This document shows, in pieces, positions 33,737 through 41,902 of a stretch of 64,000 nt of DNA (positions within the stretch are counted from its first letter, which is position 1; every line of letters starts with the position of its first letter). The position numbers and the translations under genes are program-made. This stretch comes from RGIG2206 sp045579085 (lineage in GTDB: Bacteria > Bacillota > Clostridia > Oscillospirales > Acutalibacteraceae), in the NCBI GenBank assembly GCA_045579085.1, contig JAZNLO010000026.1, positions 1 to 64,000 of the forward strand, in the 5' to 3' direction. The notes under the pieces were generated by a model. The model was not told the origin of the DNA and ran no database searches. It saw only the letters and a program-made list of their open reading frames with translations.

Positions 33737-35308
33737 TTGATAGAACTTATATATTACGCATCCGCTCGCAACGAGTGGATTGAAAAAAAGCTAACTGAGT
33801 GCGCTCAGGTTAATATCTCATCGGGCGAGGACAGAAAAGGCTTCTTAACCGCCCTCGCCGCCGCCATAACCAACTGCAATATTTGCATCACGGTTGGCAA
33901 TGTTGAGCTGCTCTCGAAAGCATTAGCAAAAGGTCTCGGCCTTGAGCTTTGCGCTGTAAACTGGTCGCAGTTCGGCATCGTCGGCAACCCCGATGCAACC
34001 TTGCCTCAAGGCGCTCTGCCGCTTGCAGTTGACGGAAACGCCTGCGGTATGATTCTTGAGAGCGGCTGCCAGTGCATTATCGCCGTTGATGACGACGAGG
34101 ACGCTGTAAAGCACCTGTTTAACGCATATATTTACCCATATATTACTGCTGTTTCTCAAATGAACGCTGAAGTTGAAGTTGAGGTTGAATCCGAGCCTGA
34201 GATTGAAGCGGAGATTACACCTGAGGCTATGCCCGAAATCGTGACTGAAATTGAGCCCGAAATCGAGCCCGAAATCGAGATTGAAACCGAGCCTGAAACA
34301 AAGGCTGAACAGCAAAAGCCCCACGTTACTCCCGCCAATACAAGAAGGGGAGTTATTAACCAGAATAATGGTGAATATGATATATTTGCAGATATGTCGG
34401 ATGAGGATATAGATTTTTCACTCGATGATGACGACGATATCCCCAGACGCAGACTAACTCCGTTTATCTGCATAATTTTAGCTCTGCTCATCATCGCCGC
34501 AGGCTGCTACTGGTTTGTTATTCCGTATTTTTCAGGCGGTGCAAAATATTACTCCACTCTGATGGCGGACTACGGCAAGGTTGGCAACACTGAGCTCTTA
34601 CCCGATGATTTCGCCACCAAGCATCTCACCCGTTTCGGCTCGCTTTATCTCCAAAACAGCGACGTAATCGGTGTGGTAAACGTAAACGGCGTGGGCATAA
34701 ATCTGCCTATAGTTTCAGCCGCAAACAAGGAAGATGGGTATTACACCAATCACCGATACAACGGCAAGTTCGCTTTTGACGGTACCCCCTATATCCTTGA
34801 AAAGTACGACGAGAGCACCTCACTGCCTAATATGGTTGTCTACGGCGGCAAGCTCTTTGCCGACTTAGAAAGGCTCACGCAGCCGTCCGACGCCAAAAAC
34901 ATAAAATCTATTAAAACCGACTCCATTCTCTACGGCGAAGACGAGTGGGATATCTTCAGCGCCTTTACTTGCGATTCTGTTGACAGCGCCTTCACCAACA
35001 ACTTCTCCTCTCTAAGCGAGGAAAAACGTATCGCAACCGTTAAAAAAGCGCTGAGTATGTCGGCAGTAAACTTCGGCTTTACGGCTGAGGATTTCGACAA
35101 CGTTGGCTTAGGCACCAACTTTGTCACGCTCATAGGAAAAACTTCGGACAAAAAGCACATAGTTGTAATGGCACGTATTTCGTCTAACTCCGTTATCGAT
35201 ATTATTGAGGACGTTGAGCCGGACGAGGAATCAACCGAAGAAGAGTCAACCGAGTCTGAGAACACAAGCTCAGGCACCGTTTCGCAAAACACAGCATCAG
35301 CAAATTAG
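33737..35308 (+). CDS. Paralogue of the CinA/sortase protein with a degenerate (pseudo-)sortase domain
   Basis: 523 aa from a TTG start (GGAGGG six bases upstream). The layout repeats that of the preceding gene: a shorter CinA-like N-terminus (ITNCNICITVGNVELLSKAL in place of the GG-motif helix), an acidic linker with EIEPEIEPEIE repeats, a membrane segment (FICIILALLIIAAGCYWFVI) and a sortase-fold domain (NSDVIGVVNVNGVGINLPIV...DGYYTNH). Catalytic His is replaced (VYGGKLF for IYGHHMKDG), and the Cys/Arg strand reads VTLIGKTSDKKHIVVMARI with neither residue. The protein cannot be an ordinary sortase; a scaffold or inhibitor role is possible (inference). Confidence 0.82.
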   Translation: MIELIYYASARNEWIEKKLTECAQVNISSGEDRKGFLTALAAAITNCNICITVGNVELLSKALAKGLGLELCAVNWSQFGIVGNPDATLPQGALPLAVDGNACGMILESGCQCIIAVDDDEDAVKHLFNAYIYPYITAVSQMNAEVEVEVESEPEIEAEITPEAMPEIVTEIEPEIEPEIEIETEPETKAEQQKPHVTPANTRRGVINQNNGEYDIFADMSDEDIDFSLDDDDDIPRRRLTPFICIILALLIIAAGCYWFVIPYFSGGAKYYSTLMADYGKVGNTELLPDDFATKHLTRFGSLYLQNSDVIGVVNVNGVGINLPIVSAANKEDGYYTNHRYNGKFAFDGTPYILEKYDESTSLPNMVVYGGKLFADLERLTQPSDAKNIKSIKTDSILYGEDEWDIFSAFTCDSVDSAFTNNFSSLSEEKRIATVKKALSMSAVNFGFTAEDFDNVGLGTNFVTLIGKTSDKKHIVVMARISSNSVIDIIEDVEPDEESTEEESTESENTSSGTVSQNTASAN

Positions 35309-35318
35309 GAGTGATACC

Positions 35319-35810
35319 GTGTCAGAAGCAATCCAAAATTTTTTAGACGGCATTTTCTCAAACGAGGCAGTTGTATTTATTCTGTCGCTTCTTCCCGTAT
35401 CGGAAATCAGAGGCGGAATGATTGCCGCCCGTTTATATGATATGAATCTGCTGCTCGCATTTTTAATAAGCTATATCGGAAATATGCTTCCAATACCCTT
35501 CATCTTGCTGTTTCTTAAGCAAGTGTTCAAGGTGATGCGTAAAATTCCGTTCTTGAAAAAGATTGTTGACTGGCTTGACCGCAAGGCAGAAAAAAACAGC
35601 AAAAAGCTGCAAAAATACGAGTTTTGGGGACTGTTTGCCTTAGTTGCGATTCCCCTTCCGGGCACAGGCGCTTGGACGGGCGCACTGGTTGCAAATTTCC
35701 TTAACATGAGAATGAAGCGTTCCTTCCCTGTAATCGCGTTAGGCGTGGCAGGAGCGGGCCTTATTATGACAATTCTTCTCTACTTGATGCCAAGCCTATT
35801 TGGCATATAA
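35319..35810 (+). CDS. COG2426 small multi-drug export-like membrane protein
   Basis: 163 aa from the GTG at 35319, with AGGAG a few bases upstream; the longer frame from 35205 overlaps the previous gene and has no SD. Four membrane segments; the conserved LLPVSEIRGGMIAA near the N-terminus and the LVAIPLPGTGAWTGALVA loop are typical of the COG2426 family, which is annotated as putative small multi-drug export protein without good experimental support. Ten bases separate it from the pseudo-sortase gene, so it is probably in the same transcript. Confidence 0.85.
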   Translation: MSEAIQNFLDGIFSNEAVVFILSLLPVSEIRGGMIAARLYDMNLLLAFLISYIGNMLPIPFILLFLKQVFKVMRKIPFLKKIVDWLDRKAEKNSKKLQKYEFWGLFALVAIPLPGTGAWTGALVANFLNMRMKRSFPVIALGVAGAGLIMTILLYLMPSLFGI

Positions 35811-35870
35811 CTGTATAAACCCTTGCCAAGTGCAAAAAATAAATTTAAGTTAAACTAAGGAGGACTAACA

Positions 35871-36407
35871 ATGTCAAAGTACGCAGGAACTCAAACCGAA
35901 AAAAACCTGATGGCTGCCTTTGCCGGCGAGTCAGAGGCAAGAAACAAGTACACCTATTTTGCTTCTAAGGCAAAAAAGGAAGGCTATGAGCAAATAGCCG
36001 CTCTCTTCCTCAAAACAGCCGACAATGAGAAAGAGCACGCTAAGCTCTGGTTTAAGGAGCTTGACGGTCTGCACGACACCGCCACAAACCTCGAAGCCGC
36101 TGCATCAGGCGAGAACTATGAGTGGACCGACATGTATGCCGGCTTCGCAGAAACCGCTGAAAAAGAAGGCTTCACCGCTCTTGCCGCAAAATTCAGAATG
36201 GTAGCTGAAATCGAGAAGCAGCACGAGGAGCGTTATCGCGCATTGCTCAACAATGTTAATATGCAAGAGGTATTTGCAAAGAGCTCCGTTAAGGTTTGGG
36301 AGTGCCGCAACTGCGGTCACATTGTTGTTGGCACAGCTGCTCCGCAGGTTTGCCCCGTATGTGCTCATCCGCAGGCTTACTTCGAGCTTAAGGAAGAAAA
36401 CTATTAA
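35871..36407 (+). CDS. rbr: Rubrerythrin
   Basis: 178 aa. The N-terminal ferritin-like domain carries the diiron ligands (LMAAFAGESEARNKY, NEKEHAKLW, AEKEGFTALAAKF, EIEKQHEERY), and the C-terminal rubredoxin-like domain has CRNCGHIVVG...CPVCAHPQA. It reduces hydrogen peroxide in anaerobes using electrons from NADH-dependent reductases. A promoter-like TTGCCA/TAAGTT pair with 17-base spacing lies at 35823-35851, and SD AAGGAGG precedes the ATG. Confidence 0.96.
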   Translation: MSKYAGTQTEKNLMAAFAGESEARNKYTYFASKAKKEGYEQIAALFLKTADNEKEHAKLWFKELDGLHDTATNLEAAASGENYEWTDMYAGFAETAEKEGFTALAAKFRMVAEIEKQHEERYRALLNNVNMQEVFAKSSVKVWECRNCGHIVVGTAAPQVCPVCAHPQAYFELKEENY

Positions 36408-36427
36408 GATTTAGTTTTTATAGTATA

Positions 36428-36471
36428 TAAAAAAGCCGCAGTGGACTCTCCCTCACAGCGGCGTTTTCTAT
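36428..36471 (-). terminator. Terminator of the ABC-F gene (possibly shared with rubrerythrin)
   Basis: On the minus strand GCCGCTGTG pairs with CAC-GCGGC around a ten-base loop, followed by TTTTTTATAT. On the plus strand it also faces the end of rubrerythrin. Confidence 0.65.
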
Positions 36472-36480
36472 TGTTGTTTT

Positions 36481-38382
36481 TTATATTTGCGATTTTTCCA
36501 TTTCCTCAAGCTGCTCGCTAAGCTCTGCCCATTCCTCCATCAACGCTTCCTGCCGTTGATTTAACTGGGCGATTTTTTCGGTAAGCTCCATCGCTTTTTG
36601 GTAATCAGCCGATGCTTCAGGCTCTGTTAAGGCTGCGTTGGTGGCTGTTATCTCGGCGTCGACTTCATCAAGCTCTTTTTCCACTGCCGCAATGCGACTT
36701 TTCACCTTCCTGAGTGCCGACTGAAACTCCTTTTTCGCCTTATACTGCGCGCCTCCCGCACCCATCTGTTTCTTCTCTACCGTCTTTTCCTCAACTGGCT
36801 GACGCTTCTCAAGATAATAGGTATAATTTCCGTTGTAAATCTTAAGTTTACCCGACTCTATTACGAAAATCCTATCAGCCAACCTATCTATAAATCGGCG
36901 GTCGTGTGATACAATCAGCATCGTTCCCGTATAGTCATTAAGTGCATCCTCCAGCGCCTGACGGGAATAGATATCGAGGTGATTTGTAGGCTCGTCCAAA
37001 AGCAACAGGTTGTCACCCTCAAGCATCATTTTCAGTATCATCAAGCGTGCTCTCTCGCCGCCCGACATCTCGCTTACCTTTTTAAACACATCGTCTTGCT
37101 TGAAAAGAAACACCGCAAGAGCGCCCCTTATCTCGCTTTGTGTTTTAGCGGTGAAATCATCCCACACCTCGTCGAGCGCAGTCTTTTCACCCGAAAGCGT
37201 GCTCTGAGTCTGGTCAAAATAGCCCGATTTGACGGCGGCGCCAAACCTGAATCCGTTGCCCTGATTTTTAAGCTGCTTAAGCAGAGTAGTTTTGCCGCAT
37301 CCGTTTGCGCCCAACAGAAAAATTCGCTCGCCTCTTTTAACGGTGAAGCTGACGTTCTCGTACAGCGTGTTGTCACCGTAGCTGAACGTTACGTTTTCGG
37401 CTGTAACAACGTCGCTTCCGCTTGTGAGTGTGGGCTTAAACGAAAAACGCAGTTCTTCTTGCTCACTCTCAGGAGCAACCAGACCTTCCCTCAGCTTATC
37501 AACCACCTTTTGCTTTGAATCGGCGGTTTTAATATTCTTTTCCCTGTTCCAGCGGTGCTGTTGCTCAATAACCGCCTCAAGCCGCTCAATCTCTGCGAGC
37601 GTGTTTTTATAATGGTGAAGCTCGATTTCACGCTGCTGACTTTTCCATTCCATATATTTTGTATACGAAGCGTTAAAATCATAGATTTTGCCGTTATCTA
37701 TCTCAAGTGTGCGAGTGGTAACTGAATCGAGGAAATATCTGTCGTGCGAGATAATAACCGCCGCGCCCGAATACGCTTTTAGAAATGCCTCCAGCCACTC
37801 AACCGAGTTTATATCCAAATGGTTTGTGGGCTCGTCGAGCAACAAAAGCTCAGCGTCCGACAAAAGCAGCCTCGCCAGAGATATTTTTGATAGCTGACCT
37901 CCGCTTAAACTGCTCAGACTAAGCTCCAACTGCTCCTGACTAAAGCCCAATCCAATAAGCGCACTGCGTGCTCTCGACCTATATGTAAGTCCGCCGTTTT
38001 GCTCAAACCGCTCACGCAAAATGTGCTGACGCGCTATGATTTCGCTATCGCCTGAAGAAAGCAGGTCTGTGTATTTTTGCAGCTCCTGCTCATCCCTAAT
38101 CAAGTCCGCAAATACTTCCAGCACCGCGTCCATTGCAGTTTTATCGCTGTCTGCGGATACTATCTGCGCCATATAGCCTATACGCAGACCTTTTTGCCTT
38201 GCAAAACCGCCCGTATCAGAGGAAAGCTGACCTGTTATCAGCTTGAACAGGGTTGTTTTGCCCGAGCCGTTTGCGCCGATAAGCCCAACCTTTTCGCCCC
38301 GCCTTATTTCAAAATCGGCAGGCGAAAAAAGAGTGCGCTCGCCAAAGCCGAACGATACCCCTTGCGCCGCTAACAAAGCCAT
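36481..38382 (-). CDS. ABC-F family ATPase (translation factor/antibiotic-resistance type)
   Basis: 633 aa with two ATP-binding cassettes and no membrane segment. Walker A GANGSGKTT (first) and GANGCGKTT (second), signatures LSGGQLSKISLARLL and MSGGERARLMILKMM, Walker B LLLLDEPTNHLD in both halves. A charged linker of about 80 residues (ELHHYKNTLAEIERLEAVIEQQ) and a C-terminal coiled coil follow the domain order of Uup/EttA-type ABC-F proteins. These act on the ribosome. Whether it confers resistance cannot be read from the sequence. It has its own promoter (38421-38449). Confidence 0.94.
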   Translation of the reverse strand: MALLAAQGVSFGFGERTLFSPADFEIRRGEKVGLIGANGSGKTTLFKLITGQLSSDTGGFARQKGLRIGYMAQIVSADSDKTAMDAVLEVFADLIRDEQELQKYTDLLSSGDSEIIARQHILRERFEQNGGLTYRSRARSALIGLGFSQEQLELSLSSLSGGQLSKISLARLLLSDAELLLLDEPTNHLDINSVEWLEAFLKAYSGAAVIISHDRYFLDSVTTRTLEIDNGKIYDFNASYTKYMEWKSQQREIELHHYKNTLAEIERLEAVIEQQHRWNREKNIKTADSKQKVVDKLREGLVAPESEQEELRFSFKPTLTSGSDVVTAENVTFSYGDNTLYENVSFTVKRGERIFLLGANGCGKTTLLKQLKNQGNGFRFGAAVKSGYFDQTQSTLSGEKTALDEVWDDFTAKTQSEIRGALAVFLFKQDDVFKKVSEMSGGERARLMILKMMLEGDNLLLLDEPTNHLDIYSRQALEDALNDYTGTMLIVSHDRRFIDRLADRIFVIESGKLKIYNGNYTYYLEKRQPVEEKTVEKKQMGAGGAQYKAKKEFQSALRKVKSRIAAVEKELDEVDAEITATNAALTEPEASADYQKAMELTEKIAQLNQRQEALMEEWAELSEQLEEMEKSQI

Positions 38383-38420
38383 TGTTCGTCCTCCTCTCTA
38401 AACAGCGATTTATCTGCCTT

Positions 38421-38449
38421 AGGATAGCATAATTTCACCCAATTTTCAA
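38421..38449 (-). promoter_or_regulatory. Promoter of the ABC-F gene
   Basis: On the minus strand TTGAAA (38449-38444), 17-base spacer, TATCCT (38426-38421). Confidence 0.6.
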
Positions 38450-38462
38450 TAGAAATTTACAG

Positions 38463-38491
38463 TTGACATAACATAAAATGAGTATTATCAT
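38463..38491 (+). promoter_or_regulatory. Promoter of mgtE
   Basis: TTGACA (38463-38468), 17-base spacer, TATCAT (38486-38491). Expected transcript start near 38498, leaving a leader of about 200 nt. Confidence 0.75.
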
Positions 38492-38497
38492 AATATA

Positions 38498-38696
38498 GGT
38501 ATAAACTATTTGGCAGACAGCGTTTGTGTTTGTTTGCCGTTTTTGAATTTATTTTAAAGGATGTGACAGTATGGAAGCCGGCAGTAGTCAAGGGCCTGCG
38601 ACGCTCAGCGAATATCGATTATCTATCGGCTTTTATGCCGTAGAATAGCTGTGCTTATCGGGCCTCTTTATTTTATTTAAAGAGGAGGTTTTACCG
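38498..38696 (+). promoter_or_regulatory. Structured mgtE leader with short ORF and SD-covering hairpin
   Basis: Three elements can be seen. A stem (GGCAGACAG at 38512-38520 with TTTGTTTGCC ending at 38539, wobble pairs included) is followed by T5, like an attenuator. A 25-codon ORF (38571-38648) has its own SD AAAGGA. A perfect hairpin (CCTCTTTA 38663-38670 with TAAAGAGG 38678-38685) overlaps the mgtE SD GAGGAGG (38682-38688). I looked for the M-box magnesium riboswitch consensus and did not find it. The parts fit a conditional leader (inference). Confidence 0.5.
38571..38648 (+). CDS. Candidate 25-residue leader peptide upstream of mgtE
   Basis: The frame encodes MEAGSSQGPATLSEYRLSIG followed by FYAVE and TAG. 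The SD AAAGGA lies nine bases before it. An overlapping ATG-TGA start-stop sits ten bases upstream (38561-38566). Magnesium transporter leaders in other bacteria use such peptides to sense ribosome stalling, but the present case is only a candidate. It could equally be part of a folded RNA. Confidence 0.35.
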   Translation: MEAGSSQGPATLSEYRLSIGFYAVE

Positions 38697-40052
38697 ATGA
38701 ATTTTGAAATTGAAACCATTGCTTCGCTTATAGAGGCAAAGCAATATTATGAACTGCGTGCTGCGCTCGCAGAGATGAACGCTGCAGACATAGCTGTTAT
38801 TTTTGAACAGCTGTCTGAACATTACAGAGCGGTTGTTTTCAGACTGCTGTCTAAAGACCAGGCTGCCGAAACCTTCGTTGAGCTTGAATCGGACACGCAG
38901 ACAGACCTTATCCGTTCATTCAGCGATAACGAGCTTAAGGAAGTTATTGACGAGCTCTATGTTGACGATGCTGTTGATATTATCGAGGAGATGCCCGCAA
39001 ACGTTGTGCGCCGCATTCTCAATCAAACCGACGACGAAACTCGTCGTGCAATAAACGAAATCTTAAAATACCCTGAAGACAGCGCGGGCAGCCTGATGAC
39101 TGTTGAGTACGTCAGTCTGCGCTCAGGCTTAACTGTTGCAGACGCCTTTGCCAACATTCGCAGAACGGGCATCGATAAGGAAACTATTTACAACTGCTAC
39201 GTTGTTGATTCAAACCGCCGCCTCATCGGTGTTGTGACCGCCCGCTCGTTGATGCTTGCCGAGAGCGAGGATATCATTGACGATATTATGGAGCCGAATA
39301 TCATCTCGGTCACCACAAAAGAGGACAAGGAAGACGTTGCGAAAAAATTTGCAAAATACGACCTGCTTGCCATTCCCGTTGTGGACAGCGAAAACCGCCT
39401 TGTCGGTATCGTAACCTTCGACGATGCGATTGACGTTATCGAGGAGGAAGCCACTGAGGATATGGAGAAGATGGCGGCTATCACTCCTACAGACAAGCCC
39501 TATCTTAAATCGGGCGTTTTTGAAACGTGGCGCGCCCGTATCCCTTGGCTGCTGCTATTGATGGTTTCCGCCGCTTTTACGGGCGGCATCATTCAGCACT
39601 TTGAAACGGCGCTTGCGGCTCAGGTTACGCTTACCGCATTCATTCCGATGCTTATGGACACAGGCGGAAACTCAGGCTCTCAGGCATCTGTTTCCATCAT
39701 TCGCGGTCTTTCTCTCGGCGACATCCAGATGCGTGACATTCTGCGGATTCTGTGGAAAGAAACCAGAGTGGCTGTTCTCTGCGGTCTGACCTTGGCGAGC
39801 GCGAACTTTATAAAAATGATGCTCATTGACAGAGTTGTTAGCGGCGTAACGCCAACGGTCGCTCTGGTTGTGTGCATAACTATGGTGCTGACGGTTGTTT
39901 TCGCAAAGGTTGTGGGTTGCTCACTACCCATTGTGGCAAAACGAATCGGCTTTGACCCTGCCGTTATGGCGGCGCCGTTCATCACTACGATTGTTGATGC
40001 GCTCTCGCTATTGGTTTACTTCACCACTGCATCAATGCTTTTAAATATATAA
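38697..40052 (+). CDS. mgtE: Magnesium transporter MgtE
   Basis: 451 aa, full length. Cytoplasmic N domain (to about residue 130; RAALAEMNAADIAVIFEQL), CBS pair (about 131-255, with PEDSAGSLMT and TSMRIVGVVTARSLM-type strands), a connecting helix and five membrane segments from about residue 280, including the pore motif RIPWLLLLMVSAAFTGG and MLMDTGGNSGSQAS. Mg2+ binding to the cytoplasmic domains closes the channel (family knowledge). It is monocistronic and preceded by the unusual leader described above. Confidence 0.96.
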   Translation: MNFEIETIASLIEAKQYYELRAALAEMNAADIAVIFEQLSEHYRAVVFRLLSKDQAAETFVELESDTQTDLIRSFSDNELKEVIDELYVDDAVDIIEEMPANVVRRILNQTDDETRRAINEILKYPEDSAGSLMTVEYVSLRSGLTVADAFANIRRTGIDKETIYNCYVVDSNRRLIGVVTARSLMLAESEDIIDDIMEPNIISVTTKEDKEDVAKKFAKYDLLAIPVVDSENRLVGIVTFDDAIDVIEEEATEDMEKMAAITPTDKPYLKSGVFETWRARIPWLLLLMVSAAFTGGIIQHFETALAAQVTLTAFIPMLMDTGGNSGSQASVSIIRGLSLGDIQMRDILRILWKETRVAVLCGLTLASANFIKMMLIDRVVSGVTPTVALVVCITMVLTVVFAKVVGCSLPIVAKRIGFDPAVMAAPFITTIVDALSLLVYFTTASMLLNI

Positions 40053-40063
40053 TGTATGCGCTT

Positions 40064-40104
40064 ATGCGTCTGCCGCTATTTATAAGTGGCAGACGCATTT
40101 TTAT
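40064..40104 (+). terminator. Terminator of mgtE
   Basis: ATGCGTCTGCCGCT (40064-40077) pairs exactly with AGTGGCAGACGCAT (40085-40098), then TTTTTATTT. Confidence 0.95.
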
Positions 40105-40172
40105 TTATGTTAGTTCAAAGCACAAAGGTCAGTAAAGGTCAAAAATTATTTTGAAAATATACCCTGAACCCC

Positions 40173-40201
40173 TTGACAGAGCCAAATTTTAGTGATAAAG
40201 T
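40173..40201 (+). promoter_or_regulatory. Promoter of the hrcA-grpE-dnaK-dnaJ operon
   Basis: TTGACA (40173-40178), 17-base spacer, TAAAGT (40196-40201), immediately upstream of the CIRCE element. Confidence 0.85.
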
Positions 40202-40209
40202 AATAATTG

Positions 40210-40236
40210 TTAGCACTCACACCGCTTGAGTGCTAA
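40210..40236 (+). promoter_or_regulatory. CIRCE operator (HrcA binding site)
   Basis: TTAGCACTC - nine bases - GAGTGCTAA, a perfect match to the consensus. It lies at the transcript start of hrcA, giving HrcA-mediated heat-shock autoregulation. Confidence 0.98.
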
Positions 40237-40260
40237 TTTTAAACGAAAGGGGTTGGCACT

Positions 40261-41292
40261 ATGGAGCTGAGTCGTCGCAAAGAGGACATTCTTGCAACAA
40301 TCATCAGGTCTTATATCCGCTCAGGCGAGCCTGTTGGCTCAAAGGCGCTTTGTGAAGAGCTCAGGTCTGTTTCAAGCGCCACCATTCGTAACGAGATGAG
40401 TGAGCTTTGCGAGCTGGGATATCTTGACCAGCCGCACACGTCTGCAGGGCGCATTCCCACCGACCGCGCTTTCAGGCTGTATATCGACCGCCTGATGACG
40501 CTGCGCTCTCTTACCGAAAAAGAAAAAAATGCGCTCGACACGTTGCTGCCCGACGATAACGATTGCGACGAAAGAAGTCTGCGCTGGGCGCTTAAGGCTC
40601 TGGCAGACGCCACGCACTGCGTTGCGCTCTTAACCTCTGAGGCAACTGGTATACTTGTCCACAAAGTTGAGCTGATACCGATGGGGCAGTACGCCGCCTT
40701 ACTTGTACTTGTTACAACAACAGGCTCTGTTCAAAGTCGAATGCTCAGATTTGCCTCGCCGCTGACAGATGCTCTAATCACACGTTTCATAAACGTTGTT
40801 GAAAAGGGGCTAATCGGCACAGAGATATCAGCAGTTCAGCCCGCCATTTTGCAAACGCTTGTTGCAGGCTCGGGCGAATATGCGCTTGAGCTTACGCCGC
40901 TTTTGTCTGCGCTGACTGAGCTGATTAGCGAAACGGGCGAGTCCAAATTAGAGCTTGCAGGGCAGTCGAATCTGCTTATGTACGGAGAATTTTCACCCGT
41001 CAGAGTGCGAGAAATTCTTGAAATGTTCAGTCGCAACGAGATGCTGTCGCTGCTTGATATGTGGAACCGTGACAGCGGCGTTATTCTGGGAAGTGACACA
41101 GCCTACCGCGCGCTTGACACCTCGAGCATAATTGTTTCAAGATACAAAACCGATGCTCGTTCGGGATACATTGGAGTCATAGGTCCGCTCAGGATGGATT
41201 ATGACATTATGATTCCCAGCATAAATTATCTTGCCGGTGCCCTATGTATGCAACCCGGTAAAAAGGACTTAACGAAAGGATTGACAATATGA
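40261..41292 (+). CDS. hrcA: Heat-shock repressor HrcA
   Basis: 343 aa. Winged helix at the N-terminus (RKEDILATIIRSYIRSGEPVGSKAL, then SSATIRNEMSELCELGYLDQPHTSAGRIPTDRAFR in key parts) and the dimerisation/inserted domains that follow (family length about 340). It represses the chaperone genes by binding CIRCE; GroE or misfolded-protein titration lifts repression. First gene of the operon, overlapping grpE by four bases (ATGA). Confidence 0.97.
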   Translation: MELSRRKEDILATIIRSYIRSGEPVGSKALCEELRSVSSATIRNEMSELCELGYLDQPHTSAGRIPTDRAFRLYIDRLMTLRSLTEKEKNALDTLLPDDNDCDERSLRWALKALADATHCVALLTSEATGILVHKVELIPMGQYAALLVLVTTTGSVQSRMLRFASPLTDALITRFINVVEKGLIGTEISAVQPAILQTLVAGSGEYALELTPLLSALTELISETGESKLELAGQSNLLMYGEFSPVRVREILEMFSRNEMLSLLDMWNRDSGVILGSDTAYRALDTSSIIVSRYKTDARSGYIGVIGPLRMDYDIMIPSINYLAGALCMQPGKKDLTKGLTI

Positions 41293-41828
41293 GCACGCAA
41301 GAAAAGGCGCAGGAAAAAGCAACGGTTGAAGAAACTGTTGAGGAACAGCCCGTAGAAAAGAAAACCAAAAAGGCTGATAAAAAGAGGTCGGCAGAGGTTG
41401 AAAAGCTAAGAGAGGAGCTTGACAGCACAAAGGATATGCTTCTTCGCACCGCTGCGGAGTTTGATAACTTCAAACGTCGCACCGAAAAGGAGAAATCCGA
41501 CCTCACCGAATACGTTAAAGCAAACACAGTTAAGCTGCTGTTGCCTGTGGCGGACAATATCAAGCGCGCCGAGTCAAGCGACAAGAGCTCGCCTGATTAT
41601 GTCAAAGGATTGGAAATGATAATCAAGCAGCTTTCCGATTCACTGGATAAAATAGGGCTCAAAGAAATCGAGGCTGAGGGCTTACCCTTCAACCCCAACG
41701 AGCACGAGGCTGTTATGCACATCGAGGACGAAAACTACGGCGAAAACACCGTTGTCCAAGTGCTGCAGACAGGCTACAAGCTGGGCGATACAGTTATTCG
41801 TCCTGCAATGGTTAAGGTTGCAAACTAA
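41289..41828 (+). CDS. grpE: Nucleotide exchange factor GrpE
   Basis: 179 aa. A charged, disordered N-terminus (EETVEEQPVEKKTKKADKKR) leads into a long coiled-coil helix (VEKLREELDSTKDMLLRTAAEFDNFKRRTEKE in part) and the C-terminal beta domain with GLPFNPNEHEAVMHIEDENYGENTVVQVLQTGYKLGDTVIRPAMV in key blocks (FNPNEHEAV, GYKLGDTVIRPAMV). It releases ADP from DnaK. Coupled to hrcA by a four-base overlap. Confidence 0.97.
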   Translation: MSTQEKAQEKATVEETVEEQPVEKKTKKADKKRSAEVEKLREELDSTKDMLLRTAAEFDNFKRRTEKEKSDLTEYVKANTVKLLLPVADNIKRAESSDKSSPDYVKGLEMIIKQLSDSLDKIGLKEIEAEGLPFNPNEHEAVMHIEDENYGENTVVQVLQTGYKLGDTVIRPAMVKVAN

Positions 41829-41902
41829 CGCCGACGCTTTTAGGCGGCATTAAGTTTTAAATACAAAAAGATATATATTAAATTCATTTGGAGGAATTCA
41901 TT

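Noticed and set aside
34156..34494. 112-codon Ser/Ile-rich frame opposite the acidic linker of the second fusion protein
   Set aside because: It is the complement of repeated Glu/Pro codons and has no independent signal.
38498..38696. M-box (ykoK) magnesium riboswitch before mgtE
   Set aside because: Conserved M-box segments could not be found by eye, and the leader instead holds a short ORF and an SD hairpin. Reported as an unassigned leader.
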